A program made the translations under genes and the position numbers. The notes beneath the pieces were generated by a model. It was not told the origin of the DNA. It ran no database searches and worked only from the letters and a program-made list of their open reading frames with translations. From NCBI GenBank assembly GCA_019358975.1, contig JAHHIL010000001.1, positions 62,001-126,000 on the forward strand: a stretch of DNA of 64,000 nucleotides, read 5' to 3'. Of this stretch, positions 44,419 through 51,036 are shown one piece after another; the first letter of the stretch is position 1, and each line of letters starts with the position of its first letter. The stretch comes from Trichocoleus desertorum ATA4-8-CV12 (GTDB lineage: Bacteria > Cyanobacteriota > Cyanobacteriia > FACHB-46).

Positions 44419-45585
44419 ATGAAGCTGGCAGCACGAGTGGGGCAGGTATCACCTTCTTTGACATTGGCGATCGCTGCAAAAGCGAAAGCTCTGAAGGCCG
44501 AGGGCATTGATGTGTGTAGTTTCAGCGCTGGGGAACCTGACTTTGACACCCCCACGCATATTAAAGAAGCTGCCAAGCAAGCGCTAGATGAGGGCAAAAC
44601 TAAATACGGGCCAGCGGCAGGGGAACCGAAGTTGCGAGAGGCGATCGCCCAGAAACTGCAAACCGAGAATCACCTAGCCTACCGAGCTGAACAGATTGTC
44701 GTCACCAATGGTGGCAAGCATTCGCTGTTTAATCTCATGCTGGCTCTATTGAACCCCGGCGATGAGGTGATTATTCCTGCCCCTTACTGGCTCAGCTATC
44801 CAGAAATGGTGAAGTTGGCCGCAGGAGTGCCCGTTATCCTTGAAACGGATGCTGCCAGCGATTTCAAAGTTACCCCAGACCAATTGCGCCAAGCCATCAC
44901 ACCTAGAACTCGACTCTTTGTTCTGAACTCGCCCTCCAACCCTACAGGCGTTGTCTACACCCCCGACGAAATTCGTGCGATCGCTCAGGTAATTGTCGAG
45001 CAAGACATCTTAGTAGTTTCTGACGAAATCTACGAAAAGATGATCTACGGCGACGCAGAACATCTCAGCATTGGTGCGGTGAGTCCAGAAGTATTTGAGC
45101 GCACCATTGTTAGTAACGGTTTTGCCAAAGCCTACTCCATGACAGGGTGGCGGATTGGCTACTTGGCAGGCCCCACAGATTTAATCAAGGCAGTCAGCAC
45201 GCTGCAAAGCCACAGTACTTCCAATGTCTGCACCTTTGCTCAATATGGGGCGATCGCAGCTTATCAAGGTTCCCAAGATTGCGTCGAAGAAATGCGGCAA
45301 GCCTTTGCCCAACGCCGCCAAGTGATGCTAGACCACCTCAACGCCATCCCTGGTCTGAGCTGCCCCCCACCCGACGGAGCTTTCTACCTGTTCCCTAACA
45401 TCAGCAAGACTGGCCTCAAGTCCTTGGAGTTCTGCGACAAATTGCTAGAAACTCAACAGGTCGCCGTCATTCCTGGTGTCGCCTTCGGCGCAGATGACCA
45501 CATCCGTCTCTCCTACGCCACCGACATGACCACGATCGAAAAAGGGATGGAGCGTTTAGCTGAGTTCGTGCGATCGCGTCTTTGA
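44419..45585 (+). CDS. aspC: Aspartate-type aminotransferase (class I, PLP)
   Basis: About 388 residues of fold-type I, class Ib aspartate aminotransferase, interconverting aspartate/2-oxoglutarate and oxaloacetate/glutamate (related members also act on prephenate). Motifs: [52 protein letters not shown], and the PLP lysine in [17 protein letters not shown]. The start at 44419 ([13 protein letters not shown]) fits family members better than the frame's first start at 44344. It follows aldolase by 85 bp on the same strand. Confidence 0.93.
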   Translation: MKLAARVGQVSPSLTLAIAAKAKALKAEGIDVCSFSAGEPDFDTPTHIKEAAKQALDEGKTKYGPAAGEPKLREAIAQKLQTENHLAYRAEQIVVTNGGKHSLFNLMLALLNPGDEVIIPAPYWLSYPEMVKLAAGVPVILETDAASDFKVTPDQLRQAITPRTRLFVLNSPSNPTGVVYTPDEIRAIAQVIVEQDILVVSDEIYEKMIYGDAEHLSIGAVSPEVFERTIVSNGFAKAYSMTGWRIGYLAGPTDLIKAVSTLQSHSTSNVCTFAQYGAIAAYQGSQDCVEEMRQAFAQRRQVMLDHLNAIPGLSCPPPDGAFYLFPNISKTGLKSLEFCDKLLETQQVAVIPGVAFGADDHIRLSYATDMTTIEKGMERLAEFVRSRL

Positions 45586-45708
45586 AGTAAAGGGATGGAG
45601 GGGCGATCGCTGGGTGATAAAAGGCGATCGCTCTTAGTGTTATTGCAACGCTGAAGGAAGCTACCTTAGACTTAAACAATCACTTGGACTCTGGGGCTCG
45701 CAAGCGTC

Positions 45709-46008
45709 ATGGGCGATCGCGACATCATCACCATCGAACCCGATAAGCGAGGCGGTAAGCCCTGTATTCGACGCATGAGAATTACTGTGTACGATGTCTT
45801 AGGGTGGCTAGCAGTGGGTATGTCTCATGCTGAAATTCTAGAAGACTTCCCCGAATTAACAGAAGCAGATATCCGAGCTTGCCTAGAATTTGCTGCTGAC
45901 CGTGATCATCGTTTAGTAGCCTCTGTAGGTCGGTGTGCAACGGGCTTGTTAGACCATACCTCACCGATCGCCTATGCTCAGTATTCCCAACCTCGTGAAG
46001 CGGTCTAA
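45709..46008 (+). CDS. DUF433 antitoxin-like protein, C-terminus reading into integron DNA
   Basis: Residues 1-75 are a normal DUF433 protein: IITIEPDKRGGKPCIRRMRI, VYDVLGWLAVGMSHAEILED, FPELTEADIRACLEFAADRD. These winged-helix-like proteins are usually paired with a PIN-like (DUF5615) toxin encoded just downstream. Here the last ~25 codons run into a half attC site and the stop codon lies inside the next attC (GTCTAAC at 46003-46009); no toxin gene follows. I infer that the integron array or a deletion at its end replaced the partner gene. Confidence 0.75.
   Translation: MGDRDIITIEPDKRGGKPCIRRMRITVYDVLGWLAVGMSHAEILEDFPELTEADIRACLEFAADRDHRLVASVGRCATGLLDHTSPIAYAQYSQPREAV
45928..45954 (-). other. 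Half attC site at array tail
   Basis: On the minus strand it reads GTCTAAC followed by AAGCCCGTTGCACACCGACC, the same layout as the 5' halves of the other sites (for example GTCTAAC-AAGCCCAGTGCAGCGG at 47796). No matching second half is found beyond it, so the site has been cut. Only 48 bp of cassette separate it from the next complete site. Confidence 0.65.
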
Positions 46009-46088
46009 CGGTGAAGTTGTGCGGCGGCGGATGTCTTTCAGCGCTCACTGATAATCTTTGTTCCGTCCGCACCAACACAGTGTTAGGT
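46003..46088 (-). other. attC-like site of the GFA cassette
   Basis: 86 bp, from GTCTAAC (46003) to GTTAGGT (46082). Inner arms GTTG-TGCGGCGG and (reverse complement of the right arm) GTTGGTGCGGACGG pair with bulged bases, as expected for a folded integron recombination site. Confidence 0.78.
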
Positions 46089-46271
46089 AACCCAACCAGA
46101 ACACGCTTCTGTAGCTATCACTGAGTAACTTTACCAAGGGCTTACTTCAGAATTTCACCATTCGACACTATCGAGTGTCTTTCGGCAAAGGTTTAGAGGA
46201 ATCCCAAGCAGTATCTTCGCCTTCCAACTCAATTTGGTTCGTCCGATGGGCTGAACCAAATGTACATATCG
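46089..46271. other. Cassette spacer downstream of the GFA gene
   Basis: About 180 bp between the GFA stop and its attC-like site. Nothing recognised. Confidence 0.4.
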
Positions 46272-46697
46272 TTACGCTTGTGTGGCCGGTGAGGGGGACT
46301 GCGAAAAGTGTGGCAATTCCTCATTCATGCAAACCCAGGAGGCTGCGCTTGATGTCCAAATGTCCAGCGCAGGAGAAAAATCGCTTTGGTCGTCAAACGT
46401 TGTAAAGCGTATGGATGTGAAATCTGGCATCGCTTCGCCGGTTGTGAACAAGGGACTACCGCAGTTCGAGCAGAAATTTCGCGTTGTCTGAGAGCCACTT
46501 GACGCGCGAACAGAGTACTCTTTCGGTGAGCCAGTGACTTTGATGGACTTTGTTGATACGACTACGCCAGATGCAAACGGTGCTCCACTGGATAGTTGGC
46601 AATCACTACAATGACAATTCAGCATTGCCAGAGGCGCACTGTAACACTCGTAGCGTACGGCACCGCAAGCGCAGCCTCCTGAAAATGGAATATTCAT
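46272..46697 (-). CDS. GFA-family (glutathione-dependent formaldehyde-activating-like) protein; cassette gene
   Basis: A 141-residue zinc protein of the GFA/CENP-V fold. Cysteine motifs are complete: GGCACGAVRYEC (CxC), LNCHCSDCQLSSGAPF (CxxC), and FCSNCGSPLF (CxxC). Named after an enzyme proposed to form S-hydroxymethylglutathione; most members have no proven activity. GFA proteins are recurrent cargo of integron cassettes. It lies alone between two attC-like sites with its 3' end toward 46003, the expected cassette orientation. Confidence 0.9.
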   Translation of the reverse strand: MNIPFSGGCACGAVRYECYSAPLAMLNCHCSDCQLSSGAPFASGVVVSTKSIKVTGSPKEYSVRASSGSQTTRNFCSNCGSPLFTTGEAMPDFTSIRFTTFDDQSDFSPALDIWTSSAASWVCMNEELPHFSQSPSPATQA

Positions 46698-46746
46698 AAA
46701 AGATCTCTTTGCTTGGCTCTTCGTGGATTCTAGTGAGATTTTGAAA

Positions 46747-46833
46747 GCCTAACGGCAAAGGTCAGCGGCTGCAAAAACCTTTGCAACTCAACCGACCATA
46801 TTGGTACATTCCGGTGCAGCGCGATTGTTATAC
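46747..46833 (-). other. attC-like site of the methyltransferase cassette
   Basis: 87 bp, from GCCTAAC (46747) to GTTATAC (46827). Inner arms CAGCGGCTGCA and TGCAGCGCG pair with one extra G in the left arm. The stop codon of the methyltransferase frame (TAA on the minus strand, 46830-46828) lies inside the site's right end. Confidence 0.78.
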
Positions 46834-47610
46834 GGCTGGACGATGAACAAAGCGATATCCAACATCATACTGACTTTGCTGGCGCAGATGTCCATACTTG
46901 CGATCCCACCTGTCCCTCTCTAAATCTTTTCCTAAGCGGGATAGACCACTATTTAGCTCATTATGGTCAATCTTGCTAAACGAAGAGATGCCTTTGCGAA
47001 TACCACTATCTAGGTACAGTTCCGGTCGTGCCCAACCAACGGCTGCAAATGAATCCGACAGATCGTTCGGTAAAGGAAAAGGAATCACATTCACCACACC
47101 ATCTGCGATTAATTGAATCTCCTCTACTAGCTTTGGAATTGGCAAAAATGTGGATTCAACGTCTCTAATAAACGAGGGAAAATACTCAGTCAACCAGAAG
47201 CTAGAAATCATTAATGGATCGTAAGTGAAGAAAACTATTTGTCCATTACCTACAACCCTGTGAATCTCATTCAGTGCTTGTCGATAATCGGGAAAATGGT
47301 GAAAAGCAAGCATGATGATAGCTGCATCCACTGCTTGATCGGGTAATGGCAAATTCTCAGCATATCCATCGATCCATTCAATTTCAGGATGGGCGATCGC
47401 CTGCCTCCGCATAGCCTATGACGGCTCCATTGCAAAAACGCGATACCCATGCTCAGCTAAAACACTTGCGTAAGATCCTGTTCCAGCACCAATATCTACA
47501 ACGGCAGAAGTTTGGGAGGATAGCAAAATCTCTAGCAATTTTTCAGCAATACGCGAATCACTTCTTCTTGTTTGAGCATAGGTTTTTCCAATAATGTCAT
47601 ATAGTGCCAT
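46828..47610 (-). pseudogene. Class I SAM methyltransferase interrupted by an amber codon; cassette gene
   Basis: From the ATG at 47610 (good AGGAGGCAGG before it) the frame reads MALYDIIGKTYAQTRRSDSR, then VVDIGAGTGSYASVLAEHGY (SAM-binding motif I) and VFAMEPS, hits TAG at 47416-47418, and continues in the same frame AMRRQAIAHPEIEWIDGYAE, AAIIMLAFHHFPDYRQALNE to 46828. Together this makes one 260-residue Methyltransf_11-type enzyme, of ubiquinone/menaquinone-methylase-like fold. A single C-to-T change of CAG (Gln) would explain the stop. The second part has its own ATG (47412) but lacks motif I, so activity is unlikely without readthrough. Confidence 0.85.
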
Positions 47611-47709
47611 CCTGCCTCCTCAACTTATTGCAGTAAATTTAGCACTTGCTCCACATTTATCGCCCAACAAGCAATCTGGAAGTACAGCCCCAACAGATAA
47701 CTGAAAGCC

Positions 47710-47796
47710 GTATAACGACCCCAGTTAGCGGTTGCTAATAACTTGGAACCCAGTACTAACGGCGTTCGTCAATCCGCTGCACTGGGCTTGTTAGAC
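47710..47796 (-). other. attC-like site of the 163-aa cassette
   Basis: 87 bp, from GTATAAC (47710) to GTTAGAC (47790). Left arm CCCCAGTTAGCGGTTG and the reverse complement of the right arm, GCCCAGTGCAGCGGATTG, align with extra bases only on one strand. One of the best-paired sites in the array. Confidence 0.8.
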
Positions 47797-47808
47797 TAGC
47801 TTTTAACG

Positions 47809-48300
47809 TCAAAAGGTGATGGGCAATTCAGCTTCTGATTGCTTAGCTTTTTCATACATACTATTAAGTGACTCTTCGATCAAATCGATGACGGCATCAA
47901 TGTTTGAAAGCTCTTCAGTGCCAAGTATCTTGTTTTGTCCTCTAATGGCTGTCTTTCCATGCGAAGTATCGCTAATGTATAACTTAGCTTCCTTCACTGT
48001 GAGATCAGAATGAGCATGAATTTGATCTCGAGCATTAATTATTCTCCTATGTAATTCAATATGCTTGGTGGGAATGTGTGACTCATCAAGCTTATAGGAG
48101 GTGGTTTTGCCCTTAGAGTTTAGTACGCTCCCATAGGAGCATTTATACGGTTTGGAGTACTGGATTAAAGCAAACTGAAAAGCAGCACCTACAAGAGAAT
48201 TGCCTTTACACTCTCTGATCTCTTGTAAAAGCCGCCAAGCATAATTGAGATCGTCTATACAGTAAGCAAAATGTAAATACTTTTCCTCTTGTTCAGTCAC
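47809..48300 (-). CDS. Hypothetical cassette protein, weakly HEPN-like
   Basis: 163 residues from a GTG at 48300 with a perfect GGAGGTATA before it. Largely helical: KYLHFAYCIDDLNYAWRLLQ, GAAFQFALIQYSKPYK, HRRIINARDQIHAHSDLTV. The last block has an R-x5-H spacing near residues 92-98 in a helix followed by SD, reminiscent of HEPN-type proteins and RNases, but the match is too weak to call. It stands alone between two attC-like sites. Function unknown; a defence or stress role is a guess. Confidence 0.72.
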   Translation of the reverse strand: MTEQEEKYLHFAYCIDDLNYAWRLLQEIRECKGNSLVGAAFQFALIQYSKPYKCSYGSVLNSKGKTTSYKLDESHIPTKHIELHRRIINARDQIHAHSDLTVKEAKLYISDTSHGKTAIRGQNKILGTEELSNIDAVIDLIEESLNSMYEKAKQSEAELPITF

Positions 48301-48329
48301 TATACCTCCACAAATTGTTCAGTTGAGCG

Positions 48330-48415
48330 GTCTAACGCTCCCGATCACTGGGCATGGAGGAATTTTGGTTCTAACGATGGCTTGGATTCGTTCCGGTACA
48401 GCGGGCTTGTTGGGC
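48330..48415 (-). other. attC-like site of the DUF4440 cassette
   Basis: 86 bp, from GTCTAAC (48330) to GTTGGGC (48409). Inner arms CTCCCGATCACTGG and the reverse complement of the right arm, AGCCCGCTGTACCGG, are partly paired with bulges; less regular than its neighbours but of the same length and ends. Confidence 0.72.
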
Positions 48416-48420
48416 GACAA

Positions 48421-48777
48421 TTACACTGGTGTTTGCTGGTGAAGTACCAACTTCCACGCTCCGCCACTGAGTTCATATGTGCTATTGATCAGTGCTATGT
48501 ATGGCTCGCTACCTTCACGGTGTGCAGTCACCCTGTATATGAGCACTTCAGCACTTGCTGATAATAAAATTACTCGCGGCTCTTCAATTTGAAACGATTT
48601 CCAGGGTTGGGCGGCTAAGGATTGCAAAATTTTTTCTTTTCCATTGATAATCATCCCGCCTGGAAAGACCATGACTGCATCATCACGGAGAACGGAACTG
48701 TAGAACTTTTTGCTCGCTTCTACTCCCGTTGATAGGGCTTGCCATCCTTGCTCTTCGAGATTAACCAGGTCTTGCAT
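48421..48777 (-). CDS. DUF4440/SnoaL-like (NTF2-fold) protein; cassette gene
   Basis: About 118 residues of NTF2-like cone fold. Pattern: MQDLVNLEEQGWQALSTGVE, FYSSVLRDDAVMVFPGGMII, NGKEKILQSLAAQPWKSFQI, and the closing GAWKLVLHQQTPV. Members include small-molecule binders and enzymes; no active site can be assigned. A GTG at 48786 is an alternative start three codons earlier. Stop lies 6 bp from its attC-like site. NTF2-fold proteins are frequent in integron cassettes. Confidence 0.82.
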   Translation of the reverse strand: MQDLVNLEEQGWQALSTGVEASKKFYSSVLRDDAVMVFPGGMIINGKEKILQSLAAQPWKSFQIEEPRVILLSASAEVLIYRVTAHREGSEPYIALINSTYELSGGAWKLVLHQQTPV

Positions 48778-48866
48778 TGTGCTCACTCATTCCGTCCAAC
48801 AACCACCCTAACTCCTGCACGCTCAACCGACAAATTCAAAATACTGCCCCACTAGTAACTCAAGCA

Positions 48867-48952
48867 GCCCAACGGCTCAAATCAGCAGCAGAGATAACCT
48901 CGAACTTAGCACCAGTGGCTCTCAACTGTCCGCTGCATTGGGCTTGTTATGC
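48867..48952 (-). other. attC-like site of the ADP-ribosylglycohydrolase cassette
   Basis: 86 bp, from GCCCAAC (48867) to GTTATGC (48946). Inner arms CTCAAATCAGCAGCAGAG and the reverse complement of the right arm, GCCCAATGCAGCGGACAG, match at most positions with an extra base. Confidence 0.76.
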
Positions 48953-48958
48953 TGCTTT

Positions 48959-49897
48959 TCACTGGTAGATTGCCACTTCTAGACGATTTGCTAAAGCAAT
49001 AATGTCGTCCTTACGAGCAATTGTATTCATCCACTCCACCGGGATACCTTCAACTCCATAGTAAATACTTGCCAACCCTCCAGTGACTGCTGCTGTAGTA
49101 TCTGTATCCTCACCCAAATTAACAGCCTTTAGAACTGCCTCTACATAAGAGGACGTATTCAGAAAACACCACAAACTAGCTTCTAAGGTATCAATTACGT
49201 AGCCTTCAGAGTTAATACTCTCAATTGGTAGAGCATCAATTTGACCGCTGAATACTCGTTCAAAATGAGTTCTCTCCTGGCTGTAAGGATATCTTTGGTA
49301 AAACAAATCAACTCGGTCTAACCCTTCTTGATACGCTACTTGAGGATTTCTACCCTCCAATAGAGCAATGGCGACACTGATATAAATACCACAAGCCATT
49401 TGTGAACGAGGATGCGCGTGAGTAATGCAAGAAACTTGATGAACTCGTTCAAGTAACACCGAGAAATCCCAAGTTTTATAGTAATAGGCTAGTGGCAAGA
49501 TTCGCATCAAAGAGCCATTGCCATTGCTCCGTTCTACAGTGTCTCCTGCCCGTAAAGGGGGTACTCCTCGACGCAGTTTCTCAATTGCCATTTGTGTCGT
49601 AATTCCAATGTCAAACACTTTTCCTCGTGCAGTCCACCTCTGCTCGTAATACCAGTCACAGAAGGAATCGGCAATCGCCTGCAACGAAAAGCCATTACAG
49701 AGAGAATCAGCTAGACAGAAGGTTAGAGAACTATCATCAGACCAAGTACCAGGAAGTTCATTCCAAGCATTGTGGCTGTTCATATCAAGAACAGGGTGTT
49801 GAGTTCGTTCTTCACGAGTTGAAAACTCAACGGGAACGCCAAGAGCATCCCCTATGCAAAGACCCATTAGACCAGCTAGTACCTTTGAGTGTTTCAT
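48959..49897 (-). CDS. ADP-ribosylglycohydrolase family protein; cassette gene
   Basis: About 312 residues of the DraG/ADP-ribosyl-hydrolase fold. Signature blocks: LAGLMGLCIGDALGVPVEF, WSDDSSLTFCLADSL (Mg-binding Asp pair), GNGSLMRILPLAY, THAHPRSQMACGI, and NLGEDTDTTAAVTGGLASIYYG (second metal motif GxDTDT). It should remove ADP-ribose from arginine or another acceptor. The frame is open to 49984, but those residues are translated attC sequence, so the ATG at 49897 is used. In an integron it could counter ADP-ribosylating toxins; that is inference. Confidence 0.9.
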   Translation of the reverse strand: MKHSKVLAGLMGLCIGDALGVPVEFSTREERTQHPVLDMNSHNAWNELPGTWSDDSSLTFCLADSLCNGFSLQAIADSFCDWYYEQRWTARGKVFDIGITTQMAIEKLRRGVPPLRAGDTVERSNGNGSLMRILPLAYYYKTWDFSVLLERVHQVSCITHAHPRSQMACGIYISVAIALLEGRNPQVAYQEGLDRVDLFYQRYPYSQERTHFERVFSGQIDALPIESINSEGYVIDTLEASLWCFLNTSSYVEAVLKAVNLGEDTDTTAAVTGGLASIYYGVEGIPVEWMNTIARKDDIIALANRLEVAIYQ

Positions 49898-49965
49898 AGG
49901 ATCAACAATACTTTTCACTGCTCCCACATTGGCCGCAGTCCGTAATCTCAAAGATTTGGTTGGCA

Positions 49966-50051
49966 GTATAACGACCAAGATCACCCGCCGCCGAAAGCGC
50001 AGCGAGGAACGAGCGAAGCTGTAGGCGGTCGGGTGCAGCGCCTTGTTCGGC
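49966..50051 (-). other. attC-like site of the first cassette
   Basis: 86 bp, from GTATAAC (49966) to GTTCGGC (50045). Inner arms CACCCGCCGCC and GGCGGTCGGGTG pair perfectly except for one extra base, exactly the extrahelical-base geometry of attC sites. Confidence 0.8.
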
Positions 50052-50065
50052 GGCTTGTTGACGAG

Positions 50066-50509
50066 CTATATCCGCCATTTCTCGTTGATTTCGATGCCCT
50101 CTTTGTGAATCGTGTCTGCCCAATACTTCACAGTATCTAATCTCACACGCTCTTCGTTTGATAAAGGTTCTGGGCGAATTCGCTCAACAGCTTCATGGAT
50201 GGGAGCTATACCAAACTGCTTATACAAATACCAAGGCACTTCCTCAAGACTGATGTCCCATCCAGGCGACAACATAGCCCTGACAGCTTCTTCACAACTG
50301 ATTTGGCAAGTCGGGTTTAGGTCAAACAAAAGATTGCCAGCGTAATAAATTGGAAAACTCGGCGTTTGATAAGGAGTTTCGACAGCAACCCAATAAAGGC
50401 CATGAAACAGTTCCACTTCATCCATTTGGCGCAGTGCTTCCCGAAGTTGCTTATACATTTCGTCATCTTTGGTTGACCTGACTAAAGGTAAAACATCGTC
50501 ACGATTCAT
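50066..50509 (-). CDS. Hypothetical protein of the first cassette, ~147 aa
   Basis: From the ATG at 50509: MNRDDVLPLVRSTKDDEMYK, then LRQMDEVELFHGLYWVAVET, GNLLFDLNPTCQISCEEAVR, PWYLYKQFGIAPIHEAVERI. Acidic, soluble, mixed helix and strand, no signal. An upstream ATG at 50545 would add 12 residues and approach the cassette boundary. I do not recognise a family; the size and acidity are compatible with an immunity-type protein but nothing proves it. As the head cassette it would be the most recently integrated one. Confidence 0.7.
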   Translation of the reverse strand: MNRDDVLPLVRSTKDDEMYKQLREALRQMDEVELFHGLYWVAVETPYQTPSFPIYYAGNLLFDLNPTCQISCEEAVRAMLSPGWDISLEEVPWYLYKQFGIAPIHEAVERIRPEPLSNEERVRLDTVKYWADTIHKEGIEINEKWRI

Positions 50510-50550
50510 AGAAATAAGTTTCACTTTCAACAAGGCTGCGCGCAAGCCGC

Positions 50551-50775
50551 CGAACTATTAATAGGCTGAAAATTTCTGCATAAGATCCCAATTAGGGTAA
50601 ATAGGCAGCAATAATCTGTCTAAGATTCTAAATGTACTACTTATGCAAAATGCAAATTATTTCTGCATAATACGCCGCCCAAGCTGAATAGCGAGAATCT
50701 TTCCGCACATTTTCAGATCCCCTACGTAGGCGATCAGATGTACTATTAAATGCGCAGTACATCTGCTTATCACTA
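50551..50775 (-). promoter_or_regulatory. Probable attI / array leader region
   Basis: GCCGAAC at 50551-50557 (GTTCGGC on the minus strand) marks the junction of the first cassette. The ~220 bp between it and the integrase remnant should contain attI and the cassette promoter. ATTTCTGCATAA occurs twice (50574-50585, 50659-50670), 85 bp apart, with an inverted TTATGCA at 50641. A near-perfect inverted repeat (CAGATG-TACT at 50735 and AGTA-C-CATCTG to 50766) precedes the integrase start. No clear -35/-10 pair for the cassettes is seen. Confidence 0.5.
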
Positions 50776-50911
50776 TGCAACCACCTCCTGAGAGATTGCT
50801 GGATCAGGTGCGGGATGCCATTCGTCTCAAGCATTACGCCTACCGTGCTGAAAAAAAACTACGTGCAGTGGATTCGCTGCTACATCCTGTTTCATAATAA
50901 TCGTCATTTCA
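50776..50911 (+). pseudogene. intI: Truncated, frameshifted integron-integrase (IntI) N-terminus
   Basis: From ATG 50776: MQPPPERLLDQVRDAIRLKH, YAYRAEK, then an A8 run at 50852-50859 shifts the frame (stop at 50896). Dropping one A restores KNYVQWIRCYILFHNNRHF. This is the N-terminal SAM-like DNA-binding part of integron integrases, which typically read LLDQVRxxIRxKHYSxRTE..Y..WI..FI.FH.KRHP. Similarity stops at 50911; the catalytic domain with the R-H-R-Y residues is gone. The gene faces away from the cassettes, the standard intI position. Array movement would now need an integrase from elsewhere. Confidence 0.82.
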
Positions 50912-51036
50912 GCACCAGCCCGTTCCCTGAACCATCCTGCCACATCTCCCGCGATCGCCTTTCATAACCTAGCGATCGCCCTGATAACAATTCTCCTCAA
51001 GGCATCACAAAGCACTAGCGGTTTTATAATTGGGAG

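Larger units (their letters stand above)
45928..50911 (-). mobile_element. Decayed chromosomal integron: cassette array plus integrase remnant
   Basis: Single-gene units, all on the minus strand, are separated by attC-like sites of 86-87 bp with 7-bp ends fitting RYYYAAC/GTTRRRY or close variants and inner arms that pair with one extra base. The head is marked by a truncated recombinase gene on the opposite strand (50776-50911), the classic integron layout of intI divergent from the cassettes. The tail ends in a half attC fused to the DUF433 gene. Only one GCGATCGC site (near 47391) occurs in about 4.5 kb, against roughly one per kilobase or better outside, which fits foreign cassettes. Confidence 0.82.

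Noticed and set aside
45600-45710. A full seventh attC site left of 45928
   Set aside because: No sequence pairing with the half site at 45928-45954 could be found upstream of it.
46272-46491. Plus-strand frames across the GFA gene (46175-46405, 46282-46491)
   Set aside because: They are antisense shadows; the minus-strand product has complete zinc motifs.
49898-49984. Longer N-terminus for the ADP-ribosylglycohydrolase
   Set aside because: It is translated attC sequence; the domain begins right after the ATG at 49897.
50735-50766. LexA operator before the integrase remnant
   Set aside because: The inverted repeat CAGATG-TACT/AGTA-C-CATCTG does not match the cyanobacterial LexA consensus as I know it (RGTACNNNDGTWCB).
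50637-50834. 65-residue minus-strand frame across the integrase start
   Set aside because: It overlaps the attI/integrase region antisense and has no recognisable protein features.
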